A stretch of 64,000 nt of DNA. Source: Phanerochaete sordida. Taxonomy: Eukaryota; Basidiomycota; Agaricomycetes; Polyporales; Phanerochaetaceae. Position 1 is the first letter of the stretch; each line of letters starts with the position of its first letter. The stretch covers positions 1 through 64,000 of the forward strand of contig BPQB01000079.1 of NCBI GenBank assembly GCA_019973155.2. Reading direction: 5' to 3'. Below are positions 60,950-64,000 of the stretch, piece after piece. A program made the translations under genes and the position numbers. The notes beneath the pieces were generated by a model. That model was given only the letters and a program-made list of their open reading frames with translations, had not been told where the DNA came from and searched no databases.

Positions 60950-63903
60950 TCACGGCAGAAGGGCTCGGACTTTGCCCGAGTGCTTCTGCGACGAGGCTGA
61001 GATCGTCATGACCCCTGACTCCTGAATGCTGTCCGAGAAGCTTCAGGTCCAGTGCATCCGGAGTGCAATAAATCGACGTACTCCTGATTGCTTCCGGTTC
61101 GTGTCGAGGTTCTCAAGACCGTGAGTATGCAGCTTGGTCATTACGCAAAGAGATATGGATATGTTGCGACTCACCTTCGATATACAGGAAGACAGCCCGC
61201 CAGCACAGAGGGAGAATAAACAAAAATGCACCACGAAAGCGCAGAGAGTTCCAAAAATTGAGACAGCCACCCAGACACGACACGACAGCAGCGCTCTCGA
61301 AGAAACGACGCCCGCCGGCCCCGTCAGGCGCACACTCTTCCCCCACCGCGCCCAGCCGTCCCCAGCTCACCGAGTTGAATGAGGCCCAGGGCGACCGCGA
61401 CTGCATGAGTTCTACCGGCCCCTGCTCCAATACAGCCCCGACCCGTCCTGGCGCCCGGAGGCCTCGGAGGGCGGTTCTGTCCACGGCCCCCGGCGCGACG
61501 TGTCCTGCGTGCGACGGAGACGTGCGAAGCCTGCGTTCTGCGCGTTTCCTTTGGGTGGTGCTCTGTGTGTGGTGATTCGCGGGCCTCTCGCCACCATGAC
61601 AGCGGCGCCCTCGCCATACGGGCCGCTCGACGTCTCCCAACGCGACCACCTGCATGCGGCTTGTCTTCTCGTGTGTTGATCGCCACCGGCACCCGCCCGC
61701 CGCGCCAGCGTTCCTACCCGCCCAGACATGCATCCGCACTTACGAACCTCAGCCGCCTCGCACAGGACGCGTCCGCACAAACTCACGAGCCAACGGTAAG
61801 ACTGCGCGCACAAGCCAGCCCTCGCACTTGAGAACGAATGACTGCTGAGGCGGCCCGTGGGCACCACAGCTACTTGGGCAGCTCGGGGAGTCCAACCGTC
61901 GGACCCGGAGCCTGCACGGGGCACCCGCACGAGAGGAGGAACGCTCGAAAGCGGAGACGTCTAGACGGCTCGAGCAGAACCCGGCTGCCTGGCCGAAACG
62001 GGTCTTCCCTGCCGACAGGTCGAAGAGCAAGCACACACAGGGAGGTGTTGTGCAGAGACGCGTCTTCGGGGTCCGACGAGGAAGCGAGGAGCGCGAACTT
62101 GAAGAAGAGCACCAGGAAGCAACGTAGACCCGCAAGCCGGCGCAATCGCACGCCCAACGCGTCGTTACAGGAAGTCGACGCCTGAAGCCGTGGGGACCGG
62201 TCTACTACCGCACAGCAGGCTGAACACGGCCTGCCTTTCTGTGCAAGGAAAGGGCAGGTACTTGGGGGTCACCACTGCGTGCGTGCCGGGTAACAGCTGC
62301 CTAGGCCAAACATGAGATACTTCCCGTTTAAACGAGAACGTACCTGCGCGCATATGTCGAGACCTCTTTGTGAACCAGCTCGTCCGCCGCCTGTCTGTAC
62401 GTGCCCATTGTCGTATCGCCCTCCACCGCGAGCCTCCGTGGGATCCACACCGCGTCCAGCCGCGTAGCCGTGCAGATTTAGCTGCGCATGCCAGCGCTTC
62501 CAGGCTCCCATCTCCGTTCTCCCGTGCCAGGTGCCCTTGGAAAGCATGGGCGACAGAGAGAGCGGAGTAGCCTGCGGCGAGCAGAATACACGCATAAAAC
62601 GTCGCCGGGGTTGAGCTTGGGCCTGATGCCGGCTCGGGGTTGGGGTGCGCCTTGTGTGGCGCTCCCGGGCAGAATCCACGTTTCTGTGGGAAGCTTGTCT
62701 TTGCGCAGCGGTTTTACATGCTGCGGGGAGATAGGATAGCTGGAGGCGTATAATCCGAATCGGCGAAGGCGAGAGTGGCGCCTCGGAAAGCAAGTATCCG
62801 GACAGGGAGCGATGCAGGGCAGAATGCCGTGAAGGCTGTACGTGGCCCGTCTCCATGCCAGACGCGTCCTAAGTGGCCCCTAGACTGTTTGGAGTCTGCT
62901 CATTTGACATTGAACACGTCGTAGAAGTGCCCGCGACGCGTCTCTGGCACCTCCAACCAACGCCCCTGGCCACCGTCACAACACATGGCCTCGTGCTTTC
63001 CGACGCGGCCACCTCTTTCTCAGCCGGCAGTCAGCCAGTGCCCTGAAGACGCGTTCACACGGTCATCTGTGTGTGGCACTGGTCGGCTACTGGAGGATCG
63101 AGGTAGCGAGACCGCGCTAGCAGAGGCCTGTAGGGGCAGTGACACGGTCGCCAGGCGTGATGGCGCGGTGGAGGTGCTTTCCGAAGATGCGATAGGACGT
63201 GTTTTGCCAAGATCATTGCAGACGAGCGTGTCGTTCGGGGACCGACGCGTCGTGACACGGACAGTGTCGCGAGATTCAGGTCTCCTGGTAGCGGCGCCGT
63301 CCTCGTGATTTTCGCGTATCAGAGAAGGATACAGCCATCGCTCGAGCTGGTGCCACACAGCCTCTACCTCGGCCAACAAGAGAAGACGAAGACATGGATC
63401 CGCCCAAGGTATGCTTAGGGTTAGGTCGCACCCCCCAGGGTAAGGGGATGGTCGGGTGTTGGCTGGAAACAGCAGACTTGGTGTGGACGGAGGGGAGTTG
63501 GAGGAGATACTGGGGGCCAGGAGCGTTTGGGGCCATCGACAGGGAGGCGGAGAGACTGGTTCCAGAGGTCATCGAGGTTGGAAGGAAACCTGTTTCCAAG
63601 GGGGGTCCGATCCGTGAATGTGCGGTAAGAGCAGGGTAGAAGCGCTCGCGGCGCATCAGGCAGGACCCCAGCTCAAGAGCTGACAAAGATGTCGAATATG
63701 GTAAGCAGCCGCGCGCACTCCCGTCGTCGCACAGGCCGCGGAACGCAGTATAACGTCGAGTCACCAGTGATCAGAACCAAATTATATACAGTAGTAGATA
63801 GGCTGGATCAAGAGTATGTATTATAATAATTATATCGCTGTAATAGTCTACGAGAGAACCGAGAACGAAAGGACAGAATATGTACACAGTACCAATATTC
63901 ACA
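60950..63903. other. Long intergenic region without a recognised gene
   Basis: Nearly 3 kb. CTCGGACTTTGCCCGAG near 60968 can form a small hairpin. Open frames such as those at about 61113-61739 (minus) and 63276-63764 (minus) lack family motifs and supporting splice sites. From about 63780 the DNA becomes AT-rich, as expected for the 3' flank of the gene that follows. TTAGGGTTAGG at 63417-63427 is a short telomere-like word. Confidence 0.35.
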
Positions 63904-64000
63904 TTAGAAGAAGGCGGTACGCCTGGTAGGGGGTACCGGAGGCTCGGAGTCAATGGACATTTCGTTCGGGGTGTTGGCAGGATCCCCTTCAGCTAATTTG
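63904..64000 (-). CDS. 3' end of a gene cut by the window edge
   Basis: On the minus strand the last 97 bases stay open and read K-L-A-E-G-D-P-A-N-T-P-N-E-M-S-I-D-S and then end P-P-T-R-R-T-A-F-F at a TAA (63904-63906). The AT-rich sequence after the stop fits a 3' untranslated region. Too little is present to name the protein. Confidence 0.45.
   Translation of the reverse strand, partial: KLAEGDPANTPNEMSIDSEPPVPPTRRTAFF

Noticed and set aside
61113..61739. Minus-strand frame of 208 codons
   Set aside because: Composition resembles random GC-rich sequence; no motif, and other frames are equally open.
63417..63427. Telomere-like TTAGGGTTAGG
   Set aside because: Less than two units; more likely chance or a binding site than an interstitial telomere.

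Overview
The window is nuclear DNA of a basidiomycete fungus, most likely an Agaricomycete of the wood-decay (polypore-like) type. This rests on intron-rich genes with 50-60 nt introns (donors GTRNGT, branch sites CTNAC, acceptors YAG), GC-rich third positions, tightly packed genes on both strands, and gene content: a P450, a GH79 glycosidase, an intradiol (hydroxyquinol-type) dioxygenase, a Zn2Cys6 regulator and a MULE-type transposase gene of a kind I know as multicopy in polypores. Species was not determined. I found no rRNA, tRNA or CRISPR.

Layout. 0.3-0.7 kb: a short TIR element. 1.0-14.8 kb: conserved genes PEX6 (+), a cytochrome P450 (-) whose first intron carries an 803-bp TIR element, DHX35-like helicase (-), YJU2 (+) and a PhoD-like phosphatase (+). 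14.8-26.3 kb: an accessory block with a dispersed repeat, a relic promoter, a hairpin repeat, an intact intron-rich MULE-type gene (18.4-22.9 kb), a 90-bp minisatellite, a PIF/Harbinger-like MITE and exon-like fragments. 26.3-46.5 kb: a dense gene row with GH79, a small orphan protein, COG4, VPS2, CUZ1/ZFAND1-like, intradiol dioxygenase, NIT2 omega-amidase, a DAG/sphingoid-base kinase, UMP/CMP kinase, a small membrane protein, NUP37-like and a Zn2Cys6 factor. 46.5-49.2 kb: GC-rich with no supported gene. 49.2-56.3 kb: CEF1/CDC5, a single-pass membrane protein, MIC19 and ILV5. 56.3-64 kb: a tandem duplication with two small orphan genes, then mostly empty sequence and the 3' end of one more gene.

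The genes are mostly housekeeping and do not form one pathway. Three encode spliceosome-linked proteins (DHX35-like, YJU2, CEF1) and three encode mitochondrial proteins (MIC19, ILV5 and possibly NIT2). Several divergent pairs share promoters under 175 bp.

The most novel signal is a family of small unrecognised proteins (29.4, 58.2 and 60.4 kb) with a core like D-L-I-S-L-x-x-A-x-R-x-P-x-I-V-Y-x-S. All three have the same promoter layout: a GGCTGAC box 42-46 bp upstream of a TATA-like box. A fourth copy of this promoter sits at 16.05 kb with no intact gene. Three of these four loci (not 29 kb) have, downstream, a repeat carrying a conserved 56-57 nt intron-like sequence next to a possible hairpin exon.

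All calls come from reading the sequence. Exon boundaries are approximate, and CDS coordinates give the span from start codon to stop codon including introns.
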